Shown one piece after another: positions 8,598 to 17,394 of a stretch of DNA of 33,771 bases. The notes beneath the pieces are model-generated. The model was not told where the DNA came from. It did no database searches and worked only from the letters and a program-made list of their open reading frames with translations. The first letter of the stretch is position 1. The number at the start of each line of letters is the position of its first letter. Position numbers and translations under genes: made by a program. This DNA is from Candidatus Martarchaeota archaeon (GTDB lineage Archaea; Micrarchaeota; Micrarchaeia; Micrarchaeales; Micrarchaeaceae): positions 1 through 33,771 of the forward strand of contig JAMCZI010000013.1 of assembly GCA_023485545.1 (NCBI GenBank), given 5' to 3'.

Positions 8598-9749
8598 TCA
8601 ATACTTCAAAATTTTTTGGAACGACATTTCGTAATCCTTCGCTATTTTTCCCCAGTCATGTTCCCTGCGTATAAAGTTTCTCACCTGTTTGGTGTCGTGC
8701 ATAGTCCATCCTTCGGAAGAGAGCCTTTTTAAGGCCAAAACTATGCCATTCTTACTTTTAGGCTTTATGTAAATTGCATGCTTCTTGAGCATCTCCGGTA
8801 TCCCCCCAACTCTCGAGGCTATGACGGGTACACCTGAAGCAAGCGCTTCTAAACCTGCCAATCCTGCAGGCTCGTACAGTGACGGAAACACGAATGCATC
8901 CGCAGCATTGTAGTAGTAAGGCAGGTCTTTCTCCTCAATATCCGAGAGCAGTGAAACGTTTGCGTGAAGGCCTCGTCTATCTGCTTCCGATTGCAGCAGC
9001 CCCTTAAGCGGGCCTTTTCCTATCATTACAAGTTCTGAATCGTCATCGATAATCTTGCGTGATACTGCATCCCCGAACGCCTCCAGAAGGTATGTCTGAC
9101 CCTTTTGCTGCACGAATCTTGCAGTGTTAAGTATTATTCTTGCATCCCTATCCAGTCCGAGCCTGTCCCTTGCGAGTTTCTTTCCTCTGGGCTTGAACTC
9201 ATTATAATCTACGCCGTTGAGTATTACCTTGGTCCGGTGTAAGTGCTTCTTTGGCACTGTCGTTCTGGCTGCATCTTTTGAAACTGCGGTTATCAGATCA
9301 GACATTCCTATAAGCCTGCTCCCCCATGTTTTGTCAAATATCAATCCGCCGCTGTCGGTAAATTTGTCTATGTTCTTCGGCAGTGAATTGTGTATGGTTA
9401 TAGCAAGTTTTGCATTTATGCTGCGTACCGCCTTCACTTCTCCTAGAAAATACTGATACCTGTTGTTGATGTGATATATGTCCGCGCCAACCCTTTTTAT
9501 CTCATCAGTTATTCCATTCATTTTGAGAAATGGCATCGGCAGCCCCTGTATATCAAGATACCTAGTGCTCAGCCTTACCACTTTTATTCCATTGACGTTG
9601 TCAACCCTCCTCTTTTGATTCCTCTTCAGCGATGCACTTATCACCGTAATGTTGTGCTTTTTCGCCAGCTTGGTATAAAGGCTGTAAAGAACACGTTCAG
9701 TGCCACCATTATATGGATAGAAGAAGGGGTTGAGCACGCATATGTCCAT
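8598..9749 (-). CDS. Glycosyltransferase, GT4 family
   Basis: FFYPYNGGTERVLYSL N-terminal domain, YNAADAFVFPSLYEPAGLAGLEALASGVPVIAS E-x7-E motif. Confidence 0.9.
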   Translation of the reverse strand: MDICVLNPFFYPYNGGTERVLYSLYTKLAKKHNITVISASLKRNQKRRVDNVNGIKVVRLSTRYLDIQGLPMPFLKMNGITDEIKRVGADIYHINNRYQYFLGEVKAVRSINAKLAITIHNSLPKNIDKFTDSGGLIFDKTWGSRLIGMSDLITAVSKDAARTTVPKKHLHRTKVILNGVDYNEFKPRGKKLARDRLGLDRDARIILNTARFVQQKGQTYLLEAFGDAVSRKIIDDDSELVMIGKGPLKGLLQSEADRRGLHANVSLLSDIEEKDLPYYYNAADAFVFPSLYEPAGLAGLEALASGVPVIASRVGGIPEMLKKHAIYIKPKSKNGIVLALKRLSSEGWTMHDTKQVRNFIRREHDWGKIAKDYEMSFQKILKY

Positions 9750-9762
9750 CTGTACACCGCAC

Positions 9763-10590
9763 TTAGCTTTGTTCCGAAAGCAGTATCTTTATATACGGCT
9801 GGTCGCATACACTGGCAGGCTTGAATCCAGTTGCTTCGCAGATATTTGCCGTATAAAGGTTCGCAGCTCCAATGACGTTCTGCGAAGGTACTGAGTTGGA
9901 ATCGTTTAAATCTGCTATCATCTGTATCCACGTATACTTCGTTAGCAGCCCTCCAATTATCGGGCTTCCAACCATAATTGAGCGGTTTGCTATATCCACA
10001 AAAGGAATGCTTCCTCCTGCGTCATACTTAGAAAAGAGTTTTTTCTGCAATGTGTTGGGGGTTTGCAGTGAAGGATAAGTATTCAACGAGGCATTGAACT
10101 TGTTTGTTGTAAGCTCTACCTCCTGAAAGTTCAGAAGGTTGCTAGCATAGCTTGAATTGTAAAATGTGAAAGTCGGTGTATTCGGATATGCATCCGATGC
10201 GCTGGACGTCATGTAATGCAGTTTGGTAAAGTTGCCGAAACGCATAAGCGCGACCACTATGCCCCATCTCGCCTCTGCACAGTAAGGGCAGAAATCAGCC
10301 CCTATGTAAAGGAATGTAGGCGTTCCGTTAGTTATAAACGCAGTTGTGTTCTTCTCTGTCGTCATGAATCCTGCTATTGTCCCTGAACCTACTTTGTTTG
10401 CGAGCGATTCATTATTTGCTATCGTATGAAGTTCGGAGAGAGTCTGCGCACTGAGCTGCACGTTGTCAAGGCTAGGGGAAGCAGCACTCGTTGAGCTGCT
10501 GTCGTTGAGAACTACGAGAACCACTGCAATTATCACTACTGCGGCTATTCCGATATAAGCATACTTGTTATTTTTTGCCAATTCCATCAC
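9763..10590 (-). CDS. DUF929 family membrane-anchored thioredoxin-like protein
   Basis: N-terminal TM (IGIAAVVIIAVVLVVL), FLYIGADFCPYCAEARWG CxxC site, YMTSSASDAYPNTPTFTFYNSSY, DUF929-like layout. Confidence 0.78.
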   Translation of the reverse strand: MMELAKNNKYAYIGIAAVVIIAVVLVVLNDSSSTSAASPSLDNVQLSAQTLSELHTIANNESLANKVGSGTIAGFMTTEKNTTAFITNGTPTFLYIGADFCPYCAEARWGIVVALMRFGNFTKLHYMTSSASDAYPNTPTFTFYNSSYASNLLNFQEVELTTNKFNASLNTYPSLQTPNTLQKKLFSKYDAGGSIPFVDIANRSIMVGSPIIGGLLTKYTWIQMIADLNDSNSVPSQNVIGAANLYTANICEATGFKPASVCDQPYIKILLSEQS

Positions 10591-11186
10591 TTTATAGCAA
10601 TCTTAGGCAGAATCTTACTAACTAGATTGTTAAAGAACTTATTAATCCGTTTTGCATAGATGGATAACGCGTAGTAAAGCACTATGCTGAGCACTACTCC
10701 TGCTATAACATCAGTGAAATAGTGCACGCCCAGGTAAATCCTTCCGAATAGTACGAACAGAAGCCATACTATATACGCAATCCTGAGATATTTGTAGCCT
10801 TTCAGGAAGAACGCAAGCCCCGTGAGCACGGAAGCGTGGTTGCTCGGGAATGAGAAGGTCGATTCACAGCCTACGTTATTGATCCAGCTTAGCTCGCTCA
10901 CGTTGCACGGCCTCGGCTCCCTGACGATGTTCTTTATGATGTCGGATACCACATAAAATACTATTCCTGCAACAACGAAGCTGTAAGCGTTCATGTCCCT
11001 CTTGTAGAAGTACATGTAAAGCACTATGGCAGGGAGTACGACGAAAAAGCTTTTTGCGAGCAGCGCCATGATATAATTAAGACTAGGGCTTGCAAGGCTA
11101 TCTGCAAGCTTGAAAGCCTCTATGTTTATGCCTATGTTGTATGGCTGCAAGAATAATAGTCCTAGCATAACATGCCCTCTCTTCAC
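10587..11186 (-). CDS. PAP2 family phosphatase (membrane)
   Basis: KNIVREPRPCN...FSFPSNHASVL...GRIYLGVHYFTD acid-phosphatase signature, multi-TM. Confidence 0.87.
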   Translation of the reverse strand: MKRGHVMLGLLFLQPYNIGINIEAFKLADSLASPSLNYIMALLAKSFFVVLPAIVLYMYFYKRDMNAYSFVVAGIVFYVVSDIIKNIVREPRPCNVSELSWINNVGCESTFSFPSNHASVLTGLAFFLKGYKYLRIAYIVWLLFVLFGRIYLGVHYFTDVIAGVVLSIVLYYALSIYAKRINKFFNNLVSKILPKIAIK

Positions 11187-11695
11187 CTTTTCATCAAGGT
11201 GTTTATATAATATAATATGCCGGCAATCGTCTTGTTGTCCTTTATGTAGTTCCTCTCCACCATGTCCAATAGTGCATCAAACTTTACTGCAGTGAACGAT
11301 GACATCCCGTCCCTCCTCGCATTTTTAACTGCTTTTTTCTCCTTTGCTATATAAAAATAATCCTTCTGGGTTGTTATGTAAGGGTTCATGAAGGTTTTCA
11401 TCATCAGCGTGTAATTGCTGAAAACATAGCCGGTCTGCTCTTTTATTATGCGCTTTGCAGCTTCAACAGGATTTTCTCCATCATCCAGGAGGCCAAATGG
11501 CAGTTCGACTGTCATCCTTTTCAATGCCGGTCTGTATCTTTTCTCGATAAGAAGTGATTCACTATCTGGCATGGCCAGTACGGTAACCGCGTCTGGGGCC
11601 TTTACCCTTTCGAAGCCCATCATTTTTCTGCCTATGGGCACTTCTATGCGCTCAACTGAAAATTTATGATTCATGTAAACTACAGTGTCTACCAT
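11183..11695 (-). CDS. Nudix-fold protein (ADP-ribose pyrophosphatase-like), degenerate Nudix box
   Basis: IEKRYRPALKRMTVELPFGLLDDGENPVEAAKRIIKEQTGYV resembles ADPRase Nudix context but RExxEE is RIIKEQ. Confidence 0.75.
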   Translation of the reverse strand: MVDTVVYMNHKFSVERIEVPIGRKMMGFERVKAPDAVTVLAMPDSESLLIEKRYRPALKRMTVELPFGLLDDGENPVEAAKRIIKEQTGYVFSNYTLMMKTFMNPYITTQKDYFYIAKEKKAVKNARRDGMSSFTAVKFDALLDMVERNYIKDNKTIAGILYYINTLMKR

Positions 11696-11727
11696 AACCC
11701 TGATCCGTTCAACTTCTTTTCTAACCT

Positions 11728-11738
11728 TTAAATACTTT
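11728..11738 (+). promoter_or_regulatory. Putative TATA box for tRNA-Trp
   Basis: CTTTAAATACTT-type AT-rich box about 25-35 nt upstream of the mature tRNA 5' end at 11763. Confidence 0.5.
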
Positions 11739-11762
11739 TCTTAAGAACTATTACGAGAATGC

Positions 11763-11896
11763 GGGGCTGTAGCGTAACCTGGCAGCGCAGCTGGCTCCAG
11801 ATGTTTAAAATTTATGAGCCTATGGCGATGATGAGGATCTGGAATTCAGAAACATGAAGTAACCAGCTGATCCGGGTCCAAATCCCGGCGGCCCCA
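11763..11896 (+). tRNA. tRNA-Trp(CCA) with a 61-nt intron at position 37/38
   Basis: Acceptor GGGGCTG/CGGCCCC, D stem GCGT/GCGC, anticodon stem GCTGG/CCAGC, loop CT-CCA-GA after removing the intron 11801-11861, T arm CCGGG-TCCAAAT-CCCGG, discriminator A. Confidence 0.95.
11801..11861 (+). other. tRNA-Trp intron (bulge-helix-bulge type), with box-C motif
   Basis: Exons join as CTCCAG|ACCAGC; 3-nt bulges AG|A and TA|A around a helix CTCC/GAAG (one mismatch), inner stem TGTT/AACA; ATGATGA at 11828-11834. Confidence 0.85.
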
Positions 11897-11944
11897 AATT
11901 CTGTTAGGCGCAATATTATAAGTATTGCTCCCGAATTCTTACTT

Positions 11945-13102
11945 ATGGAGATACTGATAGCGTTGCTGCTTCTTCTATCTTTCTCCATACTTTTGGGAAA
12001 GCTATTTGAGCGTATCGGAGTTACAGAAATAGTAGGGCAGATTCTTGCAGGTGTTATCCTGGGCCCAAGTGTTCTTGGCTTTGTCACGCCATCAACCGTG
12101 TTGTCAGGGATAGCAGAGGTCGCCATATTCTTCATACTGCTTTTCATAGGCATACAGATAACTACCGAGGTTCTTACCGACCACCTGAAAAGTGCGTCAT
12201 ATTTCACGTTGTCATCCTTCATCATACCTGCTTTTGTAATGGCGTTTCTTGGAATTTACATATTCAATGTACCGTCTTCTGCAGCAATAACCGCATCAAT
12301 AGCCCTCGGCGTGCCTTCGATATCTATAGTTTCGGTACTTGTGTACCGCCATTCTATCATAAACCAGGAGGATGGGCTAAGGCTCCTTTCTGGTGTCATA
12401 TCCGCAGACATAGTAGCGTTCGTGATATTCGCGGTTATACTGCATAAATTAAGCCCGCTCATAACAGTTGCAAGCCTTGCAGCATTTCTCGCTTTGCTAT
12501 TGCTGATAGACTACGAGACCAAACTCCACGGCAAGCGCTTAAGGAAAATATTCTCCAATCTTATAAAGAGAAGAGCGGAAGAGACACTTTTTGCCCTTGT
12601 CATATTGATGGGCCTAGTCGTATCTGCAATATTCCAGATAATAGGCATAACATATGTACTTGGGGCGCTTTTCGCAGGAATGCTGATACACAAGACAACT
12701 TTTGGGGTACGCCCATCTAGGATGCTAACCAACACTTTCAGGCGCCTTAACGATAGCTTTTTCATACCAATATTCTTCAGCATAGCTGGGCTTGCCTTCA
12801 CGTTCCCATCAATAAAATATGGCGGCCTCCTAATTTCTATGGTTCTGGTTGCGATATGCGTGGGCGGAACGTTAAACTACCTTGCCGCAAATGACAGGTT
12901 TACGAAACTGCAGTCCAAAGATGCTGTAGGGATTCTGGGCAGCAGGGGGGCAGTAGGCATAATAATCGCATCGTTGGCTCTCCAATATGGTATAATATCA
13001 GCCCAGCTCTACACAGTAGTTCTGGTGGGCACCATAACACTATCGATAATAATGCCGCTCGCTCTTACCAAAAAGAGCGAAAGGAGAGCAATAGAGGAAT
13101 GA
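11945..13102 (+). CDS. Cation/H+ antiporter, CPA2/Kef-type Na+/H+ exchanger family
   Basis: Multi-TM; EIVGQILAGVILGPSVLGFV and ILGSRGAVGIIIASLALQYGII motifs; TATA-like AATATTATAAG about 27 nt upstream of ATG. Confidence 0.9.
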   Translation: MEILIALLLLLSFSILLGKLFERIGVTEIVGQILAGVILGPSVLGFVTPSTVLSGIAEVAIFFILLFIGIQITTEVLTDHLKSASYFTLSSFIIPAFVMAFLGIYIFNVPSSAAITASIALGVPSISIVSVLVYRHSIINQEDGLRLLSGVISADIVAFVIFAVILHKLSPLITVASLAAFLALLLLIDYETKLHGKRLRKIFSNLIKRRAEETLFALVILMGLVVSAIFQIIGITYVLGALFAGMLIHKTTFGVRPSRMLTNTFRRLNDSFFIPIFFSIAGLAFTFPSIKYGGLLISMVLVAICVGGTLNYLAANDRFTKLQSKDAVGILGSRGAVGIIIASLALQYGIISAQLYTVVLVGTITLSIIMPLALTKKSERRAIEE

Positions 13103-13172
13103 CTTCAATCAAAAAAGAAATTCTCTAAATATAAATTTTGGTTGGATTTAAATTACTTCTTTTAAAAAACAA

Positions 13173-15011
13173 ATGGAGTCAATGGCACCAGCCCGAGGTT
13201 CGTACGACATAGAAGAGCGGCGGCGCGAGCAAAAATTTGGCAAATCATACAAGTGGGTAGCGCTGTCAAATACAACTCTAGGAGCGCTTATGGCTTCAAT
13301 AAATGCATCAATATTAATTATATCACTTCCTGCGATATTCAAGGGGTTAAACGTCAACCCTCTAAATCCGTCAAGTACCGCCCTGCTTTTATGGCTGCTC
13401 CTTGGCTACAGCATTGTGTCTGCCGTTGCAGTCGTTTCTGTAGGCCGGCTTTCCGACATGTACGGCAGGGTAAGGCTATACAATCTCGGCTTTGCAGTAT
13501 TTACGATAGGTTCAATCGGGCTATACGTATCATCATTATACATAACAGGCACGGTTGGTGCGCTATCCCTGATATTCATAAGAATCCTACAAGGTATTGG
13601 CGGCGCATTCCTTTTTGCAAATAGCGCAGCAATACTTACTGATGCATTTCCTTCCAATGAAAGAGGCAAGGCACTGGGATTCAACCAGATAGCAGCGGTT
13701 GGCGGATCCGTTCTCGGTTTCATAATAGGCGGCTTGCTCGCAGGAATTGACTGGCACCTTGTTTTTCTGATAAATGTGCCTTTCGGGATCGTAGGTACCG
13801 TATGGGCTTATGTTGCGCTGCACGAAATTGCAAGCATAAAGAAAAACCAAAAATTTGACGTACTTGGCAATTTCACATTCGCGATTGCGCTCATACTGCT
13901 CCTTGTCGGTATAACTTACGGCCTCCTGCCGTACGGCTCCAGCACTACTGGATGGTCCAATCCTTTCGTACTTGGCTCCATAATAGTTAGCATGATACTT
14001 TTTGTCTCATTTGTCCTAATAGAGCTACGCACGCTGGAGCCCATGATGAAGCTCAGTCTGTTCAAGATAAGGGCTTTCACATTTGGCAACCTGAGCCTCG
14101 CATTAGCAGGTCTTTCTAGGGGCGGTCTGCAGTTCATGCTGATAATATGGCTACAGGGAATATGGCTGCCCCTCCACGGGGTCTCATTCAGCAATACTCC
14201 ATTTGAGGCGGCCATAGACCTTATACCCTTTGCTGTAGGTTTCCTGATATCAGGGCCCTTATTCGGGTACCTTTCTGACAAGAGAGGCGCAAGGCTTTTC
14301 ACTACCTCAGGAATGCTGATAAACGTAGTTGCATTCTTGCTTCTTCTAACACTTCCTGCAGATTTCGATTTCGTCTCATTTGCGCTGATAACAATATTCT
14401 TCGGAATAGGCCAGGGGATGTTTTCTGCCCCAAACACCGCAGCAATAATGAATGCAGTACCACCGGACACGCGCGGTGCAGTATCCGGTATAAGATCAAC
14501 ATTCTTAAACACCTCATTTATGCTTAGCCTTGTCCTATTTTTCACTATCCTGATAGCCACATTTGGGCACGAACTTCCTCCTGCGATAACATCCAGCCTA
14601 ACCGCCCTGAACGTTTCACAAAACGTAACAGCATCAATATCAAACATACCTCCAACCGGAATCCTGTTTTCTGCACTTTTGGGCTATAACCCGATAAAAA
14701 GCGTGATACCGCCTAAAGATGTTCCGATATTGGGCGCAAGAATTTATTCAGAACTTACAAGCAAGCAATTCTTCCCAAAGCTCATATCCAAGCCATTTAT
14801 TGATTCAATGCGCGTAGTGTTCTACATCGGGGCATCAATGGCATTCATAGCCGCACTCCTCTCTGCTTTGCGCGGCAAGCGTTACGTATACGAAGGCATG
14901 CCGGAGAAAACCGGAAAAGCAAAGTCAAAGGCAAAGAAAAACAGCCAAAGCAAGAGGACAGAAAAGTCGGCATCGCAAAAAAGGAAAAAGCCCGGGCAAT
15001 TAAAAAGCTAA
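13173..15011 (+). CDS. MFS transporter, DHA2 (EmrB/QacA-like) family
   Basis: About 14 TM segments; GRLSDMYGRVRLYNLG, RILQGIGGAFLFANSAAILTDAFP, GALLAGIDWHLVFLINVPFG-type motif; basic Lys/Ser tail. Confidence 0.9.
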   Translation: MESMAPARGSYDIEERRREQKFGKSYKWVALSNTTLGALMASINASILIISLPAIFKGLNVNPLNPSSTALLLWLLLGYSIVSAVAVVSVGRLSDMYGRVRLYNLGFAVFTIGSIGLYVSSLYITGTVGALSLIFIRILQGIGGAFLFANSAAILTDAFPSNERGKALGFNQIAAVGGSVLGFIIGGLLAGIDWHLVFLINVPFGIVGTVWAYVALHEIASIKKNQKFDVLGNFTFAIALILLLVGITYGLLPYGSSTTGWSNPFVLGSIIVSMILFVSFVLIELRTLEPMMKLSLFKIRAFTFGNLSLALAGLSRGGLQFMLIIWLQGIWLPLHGVSFSNTPFEAAIDLIPFAVGFLISGPLFGYLSDKRGARLFTTSGMLINVVAFLLLLTLPADFDFVSFALITIFFGIGQGMFSAPNTAAIMNAVPPDTRGAVSGIRSTFLNTSFMLSLVLFFTILIATFGHELPPAITSSLTALNVSQNVTASISNIPPTGILFSALLGYNPIKSVIPPKDVPILGARIYSELTSKQFFPKLISKPFIDSMRVVFYIGASMAFIAALLSALRGKRYVYEGMPEKTGKAKSKAKKNSQSKRTEKSASQKRKKPGQLKS

Positions 15012-15036
15012 ATACCTGTCTGCAGTTCTTATAAAC

Positions 15037-15909
15037 ATGGATGAAGCTAAATCAGGAATTGTTTCGGATATAGCCGAGCGTGTATTTGCAGGGCGATGGA
15101 TAGCTGGGCCTTATGTAAAAGACGCAATGAATGTCGCATTGCGTTTTAACGCTAATTGCATCGGCGCAATAATAAACTATCTGGGCGAAGCGCTTTCCGA
15201 AAAGAAAGAGATATCATACACTATAGATATCTATTCATCGCTGATTGGGAGCATAATCTCTAAATCTGCCGATTCCCAAATATCAATAAAACCTACCCAG
15301 ATTGGCTTGGACATCTCATACCAGTATGCAAAGAAGAATTATCTAAAGCTAGCAAGCGCAGCCCGCAAAAAAGGCGTATTTGTATGGCTCGATATGGAAG
15401 AGTCCAGTAAGGTTGACGATACAATCCGGCTCTACTACTCTGCACTAAAGTTCGGAAACGTAGGCATATGCATACAGTCTTACTTGCGCAGGAGCGAAGA
15501 AGATATAACCAGGATTGCATCAAGTGGTGGCATTATAAGGTTAGTAAAAGGGGCGTATACAGAGCCTGAAGAAGTAGCTTACGGCGATAGGGCTGAAGTT
15601 ACTCGGAACTACTACCGGCTGATGCAGATACTGTTCACGAATTCGAGAAAGTTTATGATAGCTACGCATGACATGCCTATAATCAAAAGGGCATTAATCC
15701 TGAACAAGAAATATCATCGTGAAATAGAATTCGCAATGCTCAATGGAATACGAAACATGGATGCGTTATACCTAGCAAGGAAAGGCAACGCTGTGCGCAT
15801 ATACATACCGTTCGGGCCGTCGTGGCTCAAGTATTCGATTAGGCGTTTGAGAGAAGCAGGCCACGCTTCGCTTGTAGCGCGTTCGCTTTTTAGCAGGCAA
15901 AGGATATAA
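15037..15909 (+). CDS. Proline dehydrogenase family protein
   Basis: ISIKPTQIGLDIS, VWLDMEESSKVDDT, GGIIRLVKGAYTEP, IATHDMPI, FAMLNGIR, VRIYIPFGPSWLKYSIRRLREA: TIM-barrel PRODH motifs. Confidence 0.87.
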   Translation: MDEAKSGIVSDIAERVFAGRWIAGPYVKDAMNVALRFNANCIGAIINYLGEALSEKKEISYTIDIYSSLIGSIISKSADSQISIKPTQIGLDISYQYAKKNYLKLASAARKKGVFVWLDMEESSKVDDTIRLYYSALKFGNVGICIQSYLRRSEEDITRIASSGGIIRLVKGAYTEPEEVAYGDRAEVTRNYYRLMQILFTNSRKFMIATHDMPIIKRALILNKKYHREIEFAMLNGIRNMDALYLARKGNAVRIYIPFGPSWLKYSIRRLREAGHASLVARSLFSRQRI

Positions 15910-15955
15910 CCTTTATTAAGGATTATTCAAAAGATAATAGTCATGGTGAATATTC

Positions 15956-17392
15956 ATGGAAAAGCCAGAGAAACCTATAAAGAAGGATGAGAATTTTTCC
16001 GAGTGGTATGTGCAAGCCGTAATGCACTCTGGCCTTTTCGATTATGGAGAAGTTTCTGGCACCCTGATATTCCGTCCTGACGGGTATTACCTATGGGAAT
16101 CAATACAGAAGGCAGTAGACTCGCTTTTCAAGGAAGCAGGAATACAAAATGTTTACTTTCCATTGTTTATACCAAAGCATTTCCTAGAGAAGGAGAAGGA
16201 GCACATAGAGGGATTTTCTGCTGAGGTTGCGTGGGTTACAAGAGGCGGCAAATCTGAACTCGATGAAGAGCTTGCAGTGCGACCAACATCAGAGACCATA
16301 ATGTATCCGGCGTACTCAAAATGGATAAGGTCATGGCGCGATCTCCCAATGAGATACAATCAGTGGAATAATGTTGTCAGATGGGAGTTCAAGCACCCTA
16401 CGCCATTGTTGAGAAACAGGGAATTCCTGTGGAACGAGGGCCATACTGTATTCGCTACCAGGGAGGAAGCGGAGGCTGAGCGCGATCAGGTACTTGGCAT
16501 ATACAAAAAGGTTCTCAGGGAGTATCTTGCGCTGGAAGGCATAGTTGGGCAAAAAACAGATTCGGAAAAGTTTGCCGGCGCTGAAAAAACTTTCAGCATA
16601 GAATTTATAATGCCTGATGGGCGCATATCACAAGGGCCAGATTTCCATATAGACGGGCAGAAATTCTCCAAAGCGTTCGACATTACGTTCCTTGACAAGG
16701 AGGGCAAGCGCCAATATGCTTACCAAAATACGTTTGCAATAAGCACTAGGATGATAGGTATAATGCTTGGGATGCACGGCGACGACAAAGGCATAATAAT
16801 ACCGCCAAGGCTTGCAAGGATACAGGTTGTTGCGGTGCCAATATACTCAGAGGAGAATAAGGCTGAGATACTCAAATATACCGACGGCATAAGGGAAAAG
16901 ATAGCAAAGGACTTCAAGGTCTTTGTCGATGACAGCGATGCGTATTCTCCCGGATGGAAGTTCAATGCATGGGAGAGGGCAGGCGTTCCTGTAAGGATAG
17001 AAATAGGTAAGAAAGAGACGGCGTCAAACTCCGTAACCGTATTCCGAAGAGACACATTTGCCAAGGAAAACGTGCAAGCAGCCGATTTGCCAATTTATTT
17101 ATCAAAGTTGCTTCAAGAAATTCATGAAAACCTGTATCAGAAGTCTAGGAACCTGATAAAAACGAAGATAATGGTCGTTGAAAATTATGAAAAGCTGAAG
17201 AAAGCTGTGAAAGCGGGCTACGCAGTCAAAGCGCTATGGTGCGGCGATAAAGACTGCGAAGCAAAGATAAAGGAGGATACTGCTGCGAGATCCTCAAACA
17301 TACCTTTCGGCGAGCAGGAAAATGTAAACGGCGTATGTGTATATTGTGGAAAGCCGGCAAAGCACAGGCTCAATTTCGGCAGGTCATACTAA
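15956..17392 (+). CDS. proS: Prolyl-tRNA synthetase (archaeal/eukaryal type)
   Basis: NFSEWYVQAVMHSGLFDYGEVSGTLIFRPDGY, VRPTSETIMYPAYSKWIRSWRDLPMRYNQWNNVVRWEFKHPTPLLRNREFLWNEGHT; C-terminal Cys motif and ...FGRSY end. Confidence 0.97.
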   Translation: MEKPEKPIKKDENFSEWYVQAVMHSGLFDYGEVSGTLIFRPDGYYLWESIQKAVDSLFKEAGIQNVYFPLFIPKHFLEKEKEHIEGFSAEVAWVTRGGKSELDEELAVRPTSETIMYPAYSKWIRSWRDLPMRYNQWNNVVRWEFKHPTPLLRNREFLWNEGHTVFATREEAEAERDQVLGIYKKVLREYLALEGIVGQKTDSEKFAGAEKTFSIEFIMPDGRISQGPDFHIDGQKFSKAFDITFLDKEGKRQYAYQNTFAISTRMIGIMLGMHGDDKGIIIPPRLARIQVVAVPIYSEENKAEILKYTDGIREKIAKDFKVFVDDSDAYSPGWKFNAWERAGVPVRIEIGKKETASNSVTVFRRDTFAKENVQAADLPIYLSKLLQEIHENLYQKSRNLIKTKIMVVENYEKLKKAVKAGYAVKALWCGDKDCEAKIKEDTAARSSNIPFGEQENVNGVCVYCGKPAKHRLNFGRSY

Positions 17393-17394
17393 GT

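Noticed and set aside
11763-11896. Possibility that the interrupted tRNA is a pseudogene or split tRNA
   Set aside because: All stems are intact after removing a 61-nt intron at the canonical 37/38 site with a bulge-helix-bulge-like fold.
13916-14647. 243-aa minus-strand ORF
   Set aside because: Antisense to the clear MFS transporter; no domain features.
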